In this document: positions 15,934 through 24,773 of the stretch, one piece after another
Numbering within the stretch: the stretch's first letter is position 1
Layout of the letters: each line of letters opens with the position of its first letter
Translations under genes and position numbers: made by a program
Notes under the pieces: model-generated
What the model was told of the DNA's origin: nothing
Databases searched by the model: none
The model's input: only the letters and a program-made list of their open reading frames with translations
Source of the DNA: Caldilineae bacterium
GTDB taxonomy: Bacteria > Chloroflexota > Anaerolineae > Epilineales > Epilineaceae
DNA: 64,000 nt
Assembly: GCA_020634625.1 (NCBI GenBank)
Contig: JACKBJ010000018.1
Location: 15,601 to 79,600 of the forward strand
Direction: 5' to 3'

Positions 15934-17781
15934 ATGAGCCAGCCGAAGCCGCTCGGCATCGCGGCGAGCGAACGTGATCTGCTGCAGCGGGACTACCTGT
16001 TGCGCGCCGCCCAGGCGATCTCGGAGCCCCTCGACCTGAGCGAGGTGCTGTCGCGCGTGATCCGGACCGCCGTCGCCATGACCGGTGGCCAGGCCGGCGC
16101 CATCGCCCTGGTCCAGGCCGGCGGCGAGAGCCAGATCGTCGCCAGCTACCGCCTGGATCCCAGCTTCGAGATGCACCTCGAGCCGATGCTGGACCACCTC
16201 GACCCGGCGGCGACGCCGCCGCGGGGCACGGCCGGCGCGCGGGCTGGCGAGGCATCCACCCGGGACGCCAAGCTGACGCGGCACCGCGGGGATGCCGCGA
16301 ACGAGGCCGACGACGGCAAGGCCGAGCGCCAACGCGCCGCCGATCGCCGCGCCCGGATCGAGCTGGCGGCCGAGGCAGCGCTCGAGCCGCTCCGACCGGC
16401 CGAGTCGCCCGCCCCGCTGGCCCGCTACGACCGTCGCTTCGCCGAAGGCATCAGCCTGCACACCCTCGCGGACGCGCCGCGCACGCCCGAGGATCCGATG
16501 CAGGTGCTGAACCTGCCGCTGGAGCTGGCCGACCGGACCATCGGCCGGATCTTCGTGTTCCGCGGCGAGGGCGCGGCCGCCTTCACGCCGCTCGACTCGG
16601 AGCTGCTGGAGACCTTCGCCGACCAGGCCGCGGTGGCCATCCACAACGCCGACACGCACATGCGCCTGGCCGCACGCGAGCGACGGCTCTCGGCCATCGT
16701 CGAGCACAGCCCGGCGGGCGTCCTGCTGCTCGGGCCCGATGGCCGCGTGCGCTCGCACAACCCGGCCGCCGCGCGCCTGCTGGGCCGCGATGGCGCCAGC
16801 CTGGTCGGCGCCGATGCCGGCGACCTGATCGCGATGCAGGACGTGCAGGACCGCGCCCTGCCCTTCACGCTGCCCAGGGACGAGGCCTCCGCCAGCCTGC
16901 AGGGCCACCTGCGCCTGCCGGACGGACACCGCGGCGCCTGGGTCCAGCTGACCGCGACGCCCCTGCCCGACCCGCGACAGGCGCGCGCCGGCTGGGTGAT
17001 CGACCTGGTCGACCTCTCGGGCTACCGCGAAGCCGAGGATGCGCGCCGGGCCTTCCTGGCCGGCCTCTCGCACGAGCTCAAGACCCCCCTGTCGCTGATC
17101 CGCGGCTACGCCGAGACGATGCGCTACCCCCAGGTGCGCGCGGACGACGCGCTGCACGCCGAAGCCATCGAGGTCATCCTCGACGAGACCGAGCACCTGA
17201 CCCGGCTGGTCGACCAGCTCCTGACGGCCGCCCGCCTGGAAGCCGAAGCCCTGCAGCTCGACCTGCACACCGTCGACCTCGGCGGCGAGCTCGAGCGCCT
17301 GGTCCAAGGCTTCCGGCACGCCCACCCGGACCACGTCTGGCAGCTCGAGCTGCCCGAGGCGCTGCAGCCGCTCCAGGCCGACCCGGCGCGGCTGCGCGAG
17401 ATCTTCGGCAACCTGCTCGGCAACGCCGCCAAGTACGCGCCGGCCGGCAGCACGGTCAGCCTGCGCGCCAGCGCCGAGGCCGGCGGCCTGCGGGTCGACG
17501 TCAGCGACGCGGGCATCGGCATTGGCGAGGCCGACCAGGAGCGCGTCTTCGAGCGCTTCTTCCGCGCGGCCGAGCAGGGCCAGGGCGCCGGCCTGGGGCT
17601 GTACATGGCCCGCGCCATCGCCGAGGCCCACGGCGGCCGGATCGACCTGGCCAGTCAGCCGGGCAAGGGCAGCACCTTCAGCGTCTGGTTGCCAGCCGAT
17701 TCCGGCGCGGCGGACGCCGAGCCGCCGGGCCCCGCCGGCACCGCTTCGCCGCATTCGAGCCAGGAGCCGACCGCGCCATGA
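15934..17781 (+). CDS. Soluble sensor histidine kinase (GAF-PAS-HisKA-HATPase)
   Basis: A 615-aa two-component kinase with no transmembrane segment, so it should sense a cytoplasmic signal. A GAF-like domain spans about 20-245 and is interrupted by a charged, low-complexity insert (about 95-165). A PAS domain follows (about 250-365). The HisKA segment LSHELKTPL places the phospho-acceptor at His380. The HATPase domain has Asn497 in NLLGNAAKY, a DAGIGIG G1 box and GAGLGLYMA as G2. A GGAGG lies upstream of ATG 15934. Its stop overlaps the start of the response regulator by 4 nt (ATGA), so the two are translationally coupled. The ligand is unknown. Confidence 0.93.
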   Translation: MSQPKPLGIAASERDLLQRDYLLRAAQAISEPLDLSEVLSRVIRTAVAMTGGQAGAIALVQAGGESQIVASYRLDPSFEMHLEPMLDHLDPAATPPRGTAGARAGEASTRDAKLTRHRGDAANEADDGKAERQRAADRRARIELAAEAALEPLRPAESPAPLARYDRRFAEGISLHTLADAPRTPEDPMQVLNLPLELADRTIGRIFVFRGEGAAAFTPLDSELLETFADQAAVAIHNADTHMRLAARERRLSAIVEHSPAGVLLLGPDGRVRSHNPAAARLLGRDGASLVGADAGDLIAMQDVQDRALPFTLPRDEASASLQGHLRLPDGHRGAWVQLTATPLPDPRQARAGWVIDLVDLSGYREAEDARRAFLAGLSHELKTPLSLIRGYAETMRYPQVRADDALHAEAIEVILDETEHLTRLVDQLLTAARLEAEALQLDLHTVDLGGELERLVQGFRHAHPDHVWQLELPEALQPLQADPARLREIFGNLLGNAAKYAPAGSTVSLRASAEAGGLRVDVSDAGIGIGEADQERVFERFFRAAEQGQGAGLGLYMARAIAEAHGGRIDLASQPGKGSTFSVWLPADSGAADAEPPGPAGTASPHSSQEPTAP

Positions 17782-18530
17782 GCGAGCGACGATCGACCCC
17801 CGCCGTTTCGCCGCTGGCCGGACGCACCATCCTGGTCATCGACGACGAGCCGCGCATCGTGCGCTTCGTGCAGCTGCACTTCGAGATGAAGGGCGCGCGG
17901 GTCATCGGTGCCGGAACCGGCCGCGAGGGCCTCGAGATCCTGCGCGAGCAGCTGCCCGACCTGGTCGTGCTGGACGTGAACATGCCTGGCCTGGACGGCT
18001 TCGAGACCCTGGCCGAGCTGCGCCGCTTCAGCGAGGTGCCGGTGATCATGCTCACGGTGCAGGCCGGCGAGCAGGACCGCATCCGCGGCCTGGACCTGGG
18101 CGCGGACGACTACGTGGCCAAGCCCTTCAGCCCGGCCGAGCTGGTCAGCCGGGCCCAGGCCGTCCTGCGCCGCTTCCGCGCGCCGGCCTCGGGCGCCCTG
18201 GTCCGGGTCGACGACGCGCTCCAGATCGACTTCGCCGCGCGCGAGGTCATCGTCCAGGGCGAACGGGTCAAGCTGCGGCCGACCGAGTGGCGCCTGCTCT
18301 ACCACCTGGTCAAGAACGCCGGCTGGCTGATGACCCACGAGCTGATCCTGACCAAGGTCTGGGGCCCGGAATACGTGGGCCAGGACAACTACGTGCGCCT
18401 CTACGTCACCTACCTGCGCAAGAAGATCGAGCCCGACCCCGCGCATCCGCGCTACATCCTGACCGAGCGCGGGGTCGGCTACCGCTTCGTCGACTTCGAA
18501 GGCAAGAGCCAGCTGCCCGATGAAGGCTGA
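17778..18530 (+). CDS. OmpR/PhoB-family response regulator
   Basis: A 250-aa regulator. The receiver domain (about 18-130) has the acidic pair IDDEP, phospho-acceptor Asp66 in LDVNMPG and the conserved Lys in VAKPFSP. The C-terminal winged helix (about 150-245) has the RPTEWRLLYHL and RGVGYRFVD segments typical of Trans_reg_C. It is the evident partner of the kinase it overlaps. The gene also overlaps the start of the flippase-like gene downstream, which makes that gene and the lysyltransferase-like gene likely operon members and possible targets. Confidence 0.94.
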   Translation: MSERRSTPAVSPLAGRTILVIDDEPRIVRFVQLHFEMKGARVIGAGTGREGLEILREQLPDLVVLDVNMPGLDGFETLAELRRFSEVPVIMLTVQAGEQDRIRGLDLGADDYVAKPFSPAELVSRAQAVLRRFRAPASGALVRVDDALQIDFAAREVIVQGERVKLRPTEWRLLYHLVKNAGWLMTHELILTKVWGPEYVGQDNYVRLYVTYLRKKIEPDPAHPRYILTERGVGYRFVDFEGKSQLPDEG

Positions 18531-19803
18531 GCCGGCGTCCGCGCCCGAGCCCGAGTCTGAGCCGGCAGCCGCAAGGTCCCCGCTGGCCCGGCTGCGTCGC
18601 TGGCTGCCCCTGCTGGCCGGGCTGGCGCTGCTCTGGCTGCTCCTAGGCCGATTGGGGGAGCTGAGGGACCTGGCCGCGACGCTGACCGGCGCCCGCCCGG
18701 CCTGGCTCTTGCTGGCCATCGGCCTGCAGCTGGCCTTCCAGCTGAGCCTGGCCGGCGCCTACCAGGCGGCGCTCCAGGCGGCCGGTGCCCGGGGCTCGCT
18801 CCGGGCGGTCCTGGAGGGCCTGCTCGCCGGCATCTTCGCCGGCATCGTCGCCCCCTCGGGCGGCGCCTCGGGCAGCGCCGTGCTGGCCGACCGCCTGCGG
18901 CGCGAGGGTCAGCCGCCCGGCCGCACCCTGCCCGGGATCCTGCTCGGGCGCACCCTCTACTTCGGCAGCTTCTGGCTGATCCTGGCCGTCGGCCTGGCCT
19001 TCCTCTTCGCGCGGCACGACCTGCAGCCCTACGAGGCCCTGGGCGCCCTGGCGCTGAGCGCGGTGGTCTTCGCGCATGCCGGCCTGCTGGCGCTCGGGCT
19101 GCGCTCACCCGAGGCCTTGCGCCGAGGCCTGGCCGGCCTGGAGCGCGGCCTGGCCGGTCTGGCGGCGCGCCTGCCCTGGCTGGGCACGGCGCCGGCCGGC
19201 TGGTCGGAGCGCACGGCCGAGGACCTGGCCGGCGCCGCCGAGGCCCTGCGGGGCGACCGGCGCGGCCTTGCCGGCGCCGGCCTGGTCGCGCTCGTGGCGC
19301 ACGGCTTCGACCTGGCCAGCCTCTGGGCGGTCTTCCAGGCCTTCGGGCAACCCGTCTCGCTGGGCGTGCTGACGGCCGGCTTCGCCATGGGGGTCCTGTT
19401 CTGGATCGTGACCATCACGCCGCAGGGCGTCGGCGTGGTCGAGGGCACGATGTTGCTGGTCTTCAGCAGCCTGGGCGTCCCGACCGCCTCCGCCGCGGCG
19501 GTGGCGCTGACCTACCGCGGGCTGAGCTTCTGGCTCCCGCTGCTGGCCGGCTACCTGGCGCTGCATCGCGGATTCCGTTCGCCCCGCGCGCCGGCGGCCC
19601 CGCCCCGGTCGGGGCCGCGGGCCGCGGCCTCGACCGCCCTGGCGACCGCCGGCGACGGCGCCGGAGCTCGGCCGGGGCCTGGGCGGGCCTGGCGCAGCAG
19701 GCCCCGGCCTTCAGCGCCGGGCGGGTCGGCGCGCCGCTCAGCGTGCGCACCGTGGCGGGCGTGGTCGGCGCGGTCGGCGCGATCGACCTGCTCTCGGCCA
19801 TGA
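18520..19803 (+). CDS. MprF-like flippase domain protein (UPF0104 type)
   Basis: Up to 427 aa, with about eight hydrophobic segments between residues 25 and 345 typical of the LPG-synthase N-terminal/UPF0104 family. It includes the conserved stretches SGGASGSAVL and VTITPQGVGVVEG. In MprF this domain translocates aminoacylated phosphatidylglycerol to the outer leaflet. Past LALHRGF the frame becomes Pro/Arg/Ala-rich and no longer resembles a membrane protein; its last 61 nt overlap the next gene in another frame. ATG 18520 overlaps the regulator by 11 nt. The organisation suggests a natural or accidental split of a single bifunctional MprF. Confidence 0.8.
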   Translation: MKAEPASAPEPESEPAAARSPLARLRRWLPLLAGLALLWLLLGRLGELRDLAATLTGARPAWLLLAIGLQLAFQLSLAGAYQAALQAAGARGSLRAVLEGLLAGIFAGIVAPSGGASGSAVLADRLRREGQPPGRTLPGILLGRTLYFGSFWLILAVGLAFLFARHDLQPYEALGALALSAVVFAHAGLLALGLRSPEALRRGLAGLERGLAGLAARLPWLGTAPAGWSERTAEDLAGAAEALRGDRRGLAGAGLVALVAHGFDLASLWAVFQAFGQPVSLGVLTAGFAMGVLFWIVTITPQGVGVVEGTMLLVFSSLGVPTASAAAVALTYRGLSFWLPLLAGYLALHRGFRSPRAPAAPPRSGPRAAASTALATAGDGAGARPGPGRAWRSRPRPSAPGGSARRSACAPWRAWSARSARSTCSRP

Positions 19804-21476
19804 CCCCACCCCTGGCCGAACGCCTGGCGCGCCTGGAGCCCTTCCTGCCGCTGGCCCTCCAGCAGGGCGCCCGGCTGACCTCGGCCGTCAGCGGCTTCGC
19901 GCTGATGGTCCTGGCCGCCAGCCTCTGGCGCCGCAAGCGGGTCGCCCGCTGGATCACGCTGGCGGTCCTGCTGGCCTCGAGCGCGGCGCACCTGGTCAAG
20001 GGCCTCGACTACGAGGAAGCCGCCCTGGGCCTGATCGTGGCGCTCTGGCTCTGGTCCTTGCGCGACGATTTCGTGGCCCGCTCGGACGGCGCCTCGGTGC
20101 AGCGCGCGCTGCGGCTGACGGCGGCGGCGGCCGGCTTCACCCTGGTCTACGGCAGCCTGGGCTTCTACCTGCTGGACCGGCACTACCAGGTGCGCTTCGA
20201 CCTGCGGGCGGCCGTCGTCCAGACCCTGAACATGTTCGCCCGCTACCAGAACCCCGGCCTGGTCCCGCTGACCGGCTTCGGCCGCTACTTCGCCGGCTCG
20301 ATCTACCTCGTCGGCGCGGCAACGCTCCTCTTCGGGCTGCTGCTGGTGCTCCGCCCGGTCATCGCCCGCGAGCCCTCGAGCCGGCCCGACCGGCAGCGCG
20401 CCCGGGCCATCGTCGAGGCCTACGGGCGCGGCCCGCAGGCGGCGCTGGCGCTCCTGCCGGACAAGCGCTACCACTTCAGCGAGGGCGGCTCGGTGGTGGC
20501 CTACGTCGTGCGCGGCCCGGTGGCCCTGGCCCTGGGCGACCCGATCGGTCCCGGCTGGGACGCCGAAGAGGCCATCGAGGCCTTCGGCCGGCATGCCGCG
20601 GCGCACGGCTGGATGCCGGCCTGGTACGAGACCGGGCCGGAGCAGCTCGAGCGCTACCGCGCCCTGGGCTACCAGCTGGTCTGCCTGGGCCACGAAGCCA
20701 TCGTCGACCTGCGCGACTTCTCGCTGGAGGGCGGCGATCGCAAGGACCTGCGGACCAAGGTGCGGCGCGTGGCCCGCGACGGCTACCAGGCGCAGATCGT
20801 CGAGGCGCCCCACTCGGAGGCCCTGCTGGCCGAGCTGCGCGAGGTCAGCCAGGCCTGGCTGGACCGGGCGACGGGCCGCGAGAAGGCGTTCAGCCTCGGC
20901 TGGTTCGACGAAGACTACCTGAACCAGGGCGCGCTGATGTTGGTCCACGACGCCGACGGTCGGGTCATGGCCTTCGCCAACCTGGTGCCGGAGTTCCAGC
21001 TCAACGAGCTGACGATCGACCTGATGCGGCACCGCGATGACATCGTCCCGAACACGATGCTCTTCCTCTTCACCGAGCTCATGCTCTGGGCGGCCCAGCA
21101 AGGCTACGACAGCTTCAACCTCGGCATGGCGCCGCTCTACGGCGTCGGCGACGCGGCCTGGGACCCCGCTCTGGATCGGGCCCTGAAGCTGGTCTTCGAG
21201 CGAGGCGGCGCGCTGTACAGCTTCAAGGGCCTGGCCAGCTTCAAGTCGCGCTTCCATCCGGGCTGGACGCCGCGCTACCTGGCCTATCCCGGCCCGGCCA
21301 GCCTGCCGGCCGTCGCGGTGGCCCTGGTCCGCGCCATCTCGGGCGACGACTTCGCGCGCGAGATGATGCGGGAGGCCATCCCGCTGGACCGCCTGTCACG
21401 GCTCTTCGGCGACCGGGCGCCGAGCGGCGACGGCGTCTCGAGCACCGGACCCGGCTCAGGAGAATCCGCAGCATGA
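19743..21476 (+). CDS. Phosphatidylglycerol lysyltransferase-like protein (DUF2156)
   Basis: 577 aa. Residues 1-205 contain several membrane segments, the last near ATLLFGLLLVL. The C-terminal half (about 215-545) is the GNAT-like DUF2156 synthase domain of MprF, with KYHFSEGGSVVAYVV after the usual basic segment, GDPIGPGWD, KDLRTKVRR, MAFANLVPEF and NLGMAPL. The known family reaction transfers lysine or alanine from aminoacyl-tRNA to phosphatidylglycerol, lowering surface charge. GTG 19743 is only the best available start: no clear ribosome site precedes it, and the frame is open and ATG-free back to at least 19563. It overlaps the flippase frame by 61 nt. ATGA overlap leads into the DUF1003 gene. 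Confidence 0.82.
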   Translation: MRTVAGVVGAVGAIDLLSAMTPPLAERLARLEPFLPLALQQGARLTSAVSGFALMVLAASLWRRKRVARWITLAVLLASSAAHLVKGLDYEEAALGLIVALWLWSLRDDFVARSDGASVQRALRLTAAAAGFTLVYGSLGFYLLDRHYQVRFDLRAAVVQTLNMFARYQNPGLVPLTGFGRYFAGSIYLVGAATLLFGLLLVLRPVIAREPSSRPDRQRARAIVEAYGRGPQAALALLPDKRYHFSEGGSVVAYVVRGPVALALGDPIGPGWDAEEAIEAFGRHAAAHGWMPAWYETGPEQLERYRALGYQLVCLGHEAIVDLRDFSLEGGDRKDLRTKVRRVARDGYQAQIVEAPHSEALLAELREVSQAWLDRATGREKAFSLGWFDEDYLNQGALMLVHDADGRVMAFANLVPEFQLNELTIDLMRHRDDIVPNTMLFLFTELMLWAAQQGYDSFNLGMAPLYGVGDAAWDPALDRALKLVFERGGALYSFKGLASFKSRFHPGWTPRYLAYPGPASLPAVAVALVRAISGDDFAREMMREAIPLDRLSRLFGDRAPSGDGVSSTGPGSGESAA

Positions 21477-22024
21477 ACCAGCCCCGCCAAGTCCCCGCGC
21501 CCACCCCGTCGTCGCATCACGGCCTCTCGCAAGACGAGGTCAGGGCACTGCTGCACCAGCTGCGCGAACGCCGCATCACGCGCAACGTCAACCAGAGCTT
21601 CGCCGAGCGGCTGACCTTCGGCCAGCGCATGTCCGACGGCCTGGCGCGGGCCGCCGGCAGCTGGGCCTTCATCCTCGGCTTCAGCGGCATCCTGGCCGCC
21701 TGGGTCCTGATCAACGCCCGGCTGCTGGCCAAGCCCTTCGACCCCTTCCCCTTCATCCTGCTCAACCTGATCCTCTCGACGCTGGCGGCCCTGCAGGCGC
21801 CGATCATCATGATGAGCCAGAACCGGCAGGCGGCGAAGGACCGCTTGCAAGCCGACCACGACTACGAGATCAACCTCAAGGCCGAAGCCGAGATCGCCGG
21901 CCTGCACCTCAAGCTCGATGCCCTGCGCGAGACGCAGTGGCACGAGCTGCTGCAGGTCCAGCAGGAGCAGATCGGGATGCTGCAGCGCCTGGTCGCCCGG
22001 CTGGCCGAAGAGAACGGCGACTGA
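21473..22024 (+). CDS. DUF1003 membrane protein
   Basis: A 183-aa protein with two close transmembrane helices (about 63-82 and 94-112), then the QAPIIMMSQNRQAAKDR segment that marks DUF1003. A coiled-coil-like C-terminus (120-180) follows. Function in the family is unknown. It starts inside the stop of the lysyltransferase-like gene (ATGA), so it belongs to the kinase-regulator-MprF operon and may act at the same membrane. Confidence 0.88.
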   Translation: MNQPRQVPAPTPSSHHGLSQDEVRALLHQLRERRITRNVNQSFAERLTFGQRMSDGLARAAGSWAFILGFSGILAAWVLINARLLAKPFDPFPFILLNLILSTLAALQAPIIMMSQNRQAAKDRLQADHDYEINLKAEAEIAGLHLKLDALRETQWHELLQVQQEQIGMLQRLVARLAEENGD

Positions 22025-22116
22025 GCCCTGGCCCAGGCCCGGCGCCGCGGAGTGCGGGTGCTCGGCCATCGACCGCCCAGCCCTGGCTGCCGCCAGGACG
22101 CGCGAGGAGTGCCGAC

Positions 22117-22755
22117 ATGCAGCTCGACCGATTCACCATCCACGACGCACACCTCAGCCACCTCGGCATCGGCGGCTGGAGCGTCTCGATCGCCCCGGCC
22201 GACCAGCCGCGGGTCAACGTCGCGCGTCGCGTGCACGCGCGCGTCGTCGATCCGGAAGGCGACGTGGTCGAGTCCAGCTTCGAGCCGGTCGTGACGCCGG
22301 CCGGTCGCTGGCGCGTCTGCCCGGGTCGGGTGCGGCTCCTGACCAGCCAGGACGGCGAGTGGGAATACTTCTGCAGCGGCGGCGAGATCGAGACCCGCCT
22401 CGATGGCGAGCGCCTCGATTGCAGCCTCCGCTCGAGCGCGCCGATCCTGCCGCTCAGCTCCGAGCGCGAGACCCTGGCCGATCAGCTGGCCGAGGAGATG
22501 GCGCTGCGCATCGCCGAGGCCCGGGCCGGCGCCGACGATCTGAACGATTTCGACCGGCGCCTGGCCGCCTTGGAGCCGATGGGCTTCTACACGGCGCTCC
22601 TGGCCGACATCTTGGACGACTATCGCGACAAACCGGACCTGCGCCGGGTCTTTCACGCATTGGACGCGGCGGCGCGGCAGGAGCGCGAGACGCTGCGCGG
22701 GGCCGGTCACTGGCCGGCCAGCCCCCTGGACTGGCGCACCGTGGTCGGGGCCTAG
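22117..22755 (+). CDS. Hypothetical protein
   Basis: 212 aa, start ATG 22117 with GAGGAG 8 nt upstream; an in-frame extension to 21937 overlaps the DUF1003 gene and was rejected. No signal peptide or membrane segment. The first half reads as beta-rich (SVSIAPADQPRVNVARRVHA, WEYFCSGGEIETRLDGERL), the second as helical (ETLADQLAEEMALRIAEA). I do not recognise a family. It lies 92 nt after the DUF1003 gene and is convergent with the winged-helix gene. Confidence 0.7.
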   Translation: MQLDRFTIHDAHLSHLGIGGWSVSIAPADQPRVNVARRVHARVVDPEGDVVESSFEPVVTPAGRWRVCPGRVRLLTSQDGEWEYFCSGGEIETRLDGERLDCSLRSSAPILPLSSERETLADQLAEEMALRIAEARAGADDLNDFDRRLAALEPMGFYTALLADILDDYRDKPDLRRVFHALDAAARQERETLRGAGHWPASPLDWRTVVGA

Positions 22756-22818
22756 GACGAGTCGACAAGCCCCGTTTCGGCTGCACGCCGCTGTTGACCG
22801 GGCTTCGCGCGGCGCGCC

Positions 22819-23838
22819 TCAATCGCTCCAGCGGAGCGCGACCGGACCGTCGATGCCCGGCAGCGGCAGCCCGGCGGCCTCGTCCTCGACCGCGCACCGC
22901 TCGGCGGCCTCGAGGCGGCGCCACGGCGAGACGCTCAGCCGGCCCGCCGCGCGCCGCCAGCTGCCGACGATCTCGCCGTCCACGAGCACGGCGCCCGGCC
23001 AGACCCGCGTCGGCCAGAGCTCGCGACGATGCGCGGCGTCCTCGACCAGCAGCTCGCGGTCGGCGCCCTGGAGCAGGGTGTAGGCGTCGCCGCTGGGGAG
23101 CAGTCGGGCGGCCGCCGCCGGGCCCGGCGCGGCACGCAGCGCGGCCTCGTCCCGGGCCAGGATCCAGGCCTCCCCGATCGGCATCCTCACCCGCGTTCGC
23201 TCCGACCCGAGCGCCTCGAAGATCGCGATGCCTTGCCGCGCCGCGATCCCGGCCCAGGTCGCGAAGGCCCGCGGCGTGGCGGGCCCGAAGACATGCAGGT
23301 AGCGGCGCGCGAGCTCGAGCCTGGCCTGCTCCGGATCGACGTCCGGCGGCGGCGCGATCCAGATCGTCGGCTGTCGCGCGCCGTCCCAGCGCAGGAGCAC
23401 CCGGCCGGTCGGCGCCGCGTAGCGAAGGCGGTTGGGCTCGACGCCCAGGGCGCGACCCGCCTCGCCGAAGGGCATCCGGCCGTCGCCGAGCCGCGCCTGC
23501 AGTCGGTCGGCCAGGGCCTCCCCCAACCGGGCCTTCGCGCCGTCGGCGCGGCGTCCGAGCGTGAAGATCGCCCGATCCCGGGCCGCGACCACGTAGACGC
23601 TGTAGCGCGGGCCCCAGAGCTGGATCAGCGACGGGTGGTCCAGCAGCGTCGGATGGCTGCCCTCGACGCGGGCATGGAGCGACAGCAGCGCCGCGCGCGG
23701 CATGCTGTCCTGCAGACCGGCCCAAGCCGCTCGATGCAGCGACGTCGGTCCGGCGGGCAGCCGCGCGTCGAGCGCACCGGCATGGCGCCGGAAGGCCAGG
23801 ATCTGGCGCCGTGTCAGGTCCAGCGCGGGCGGGGTCAT
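22819..23838 (-). CDS. Winged-helix DNA-binding protein of the HTH_42/AlkZ-like superfamily
   Basis: 339 aa from ATG 23838. It fits the family of winged-helix DNA-binding domain proteins that includes the AlkZ/YcaQ DNA glycosylases: an N-terminal LTRRQILAFRRHA helix, IQLWGPRYSVYVVAARD, the FGEAGRAL and ARRYLHVFGPATPRAFATWAGI segments, LLPSGDAYTL and a C-terminal beta region ending LRWSD. I cannot confirm glycosylase catalytic residues, so repair activity is an inference. The reading frame extends to 24081 but that part is Arg/Pro-rich and lacks a ribosome site. Confidence 0.75.
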   Translation of the reverse strand: MTPPALDLTRRQILAFRRHAGALDARLPAGPTSLHRAAWAGLQDSMPRAALLSLHARVEGSHPTLLDHPSLIQLWGPRYSVYVVAARDRAIFTLGRRADGAKARLGEALADRLQARLGDGRMPFGEAGRALGVEPNRLRYAAPTGRVLLRWDGARQPTIWIAPPPDVDPEQARLELARRYLHVFGPATPRAFATWAGIAARQGIAIFEALGSERTRVRMPIGEAWILARDEAALRAAPGPAAAARLLPSGDAYTLLQGADRELLVEDAAHRRELWPTRVWPGAVLVDGEIVGSWRRAAGRLSVSPWRRLEAAERCAVEDEAAGLPLPGIDGPVALRWSD

Positions 23839-24230
23839 CGCCGCCCGCCGCCGGCCGCCCGGGCACGCCGTCGCCGCATGGTGGGCCTCGCTCGGCTCGC
23901 ATGGGGAACCCCGGAACCGGTCGCCTGCGCCCGGCTCGCGGCCGCGCTGGCGACCGCGGGGCGGAGTCTGGCCGAGGTTCGACCGTCCGTCAAGCGCCGC
24001 AGGCTGCCGGCCGTGCCGTCGCCGTGCGGCGGGCCGGGGCAGCGCGTGGCGGGCGGCGGCGCGCCGCCGGGCCATCGGCACTTGTCCCGCGGCCCAGGGC
24101 GCGCGCGTCCAAACGCGCGATCGCGGGACGCGAGCCGCCGCCCCCGGGCCGGTGGCCGGGGACGGCGTCGAGGGTCGCGGATCGGTCCGGTCGCAGGGCG
24201 CGCCCCGGGCCGACGAGGCTTGCGCGGTGC
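23839..24230. other. Intergenic region with one hairpin, no gene seen
   Basis: About 390 bp between hsp20 and the winged-helix gene, both reading leftward. Open frames here are Arg/Ala/Gly-rich shadows. A 7-bp hairpin CGCGCGT-CCAA-ACGCGCG (24102-24119), enclosed by a TCCCGCG/CGCGGGA pair, is a possible hsp20 terminator but has no U-tract. Confidence 0.45.
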
Positions 24231-24674
24231 CTAGACGGCCTTGACCTCGATCTTGCGCGGCTTGACGGCCTCGCTCTTGGGCAGACGCAGGGTCAGGATG
24301 CCGGCCTCGAAGCGGGCATCGACCTTGTCGACGTCGATCGGGGTCTGCAGCGCGAATCGGCGCTTGAACTCGCCCCGGCCGCGCTCGCGAAGCACCCAGG
24401 ACTTCTCGGCGTCGCGGGCCGGGATGGTGCCCGCCACCGTCAGGCTGTCCTTGTCGAAGGTGACCTCGACGTCCTCCGGCGCCACGCCGGGCAGGGACAC
24501 CTCGAGCACCACCTCGTCTTCGTTCTCGTAGGCATCGACCGCCGGGCGGATCTCGACGCCCTTGCCGTTGCCGTTGGCCGCGGGCGCGATGCCTTCGTTC
24601 ATGAATCGGTCCATCGCCTCGCGCAGCGTCACGAAGTCGCGCATCGGCTCCCAGCTCGTCACTCGCATGCTCAT
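24231..24674 (-). CDS. Small heat-shock protein, Hsp20/alpha-crystallin family
   Basis: 147 aa. An ATP-independent holdase chaperone. The alpha-crystallin domain spans about 38-140, with EVSLPGVAPEDVEVTFDK, GRGEFKRRF and the C-terminal AGILTLRLPK signature; the tail ends in a KIEV motif in place of the usual IxI/V. ATG 24674 is chosen because AGGAGG lies exactly 6 nt upstream; ATGs at 24680 and 24668 are in frame but badly spaced. The leader holds repeated GCGCTAA-type elements that may be an operator. It sits 132 bp after modC, apparently as its own unit. Confidence 0.93.
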   Translation of the reverse strand: MSMRVTSWEPMRDFVTLREAMDRFMNEGIAPAANGNGKGVEIRPAVDAYENEDEVVLEVSLPGVAPEDVEVTFDKDSLTVAGTIPARDAEKSWVLRERGRGEFKRRFALQTPIDVDKVDARFEAGILTLRLPKSEAVKPRKIEVKAV

Positions 24675-24773
24675 GTCCATCCTCCTGGATCCATCGGTCT
24701 GGTCGGCGGCGACCGCGTATCGGGCGGCGCCCGCCATCGGCTGTTTGACGCTCAGGAGGATACCGCGGGCGTG

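Noticed and set aside
22819..23838. Confident assignment as an AlkZ interstrand-crosslink glycosylase
   Set aside because: The winged-helix superfamily fits, but the catalytic QxQ/QxD-type motif could not be verified by eye.
24102..24119. A firm intrinsic terminator for hsp20
   Set aside because: The hairpin has only seven pairs and no U-tract, and it lies about 110 nt after the stop.
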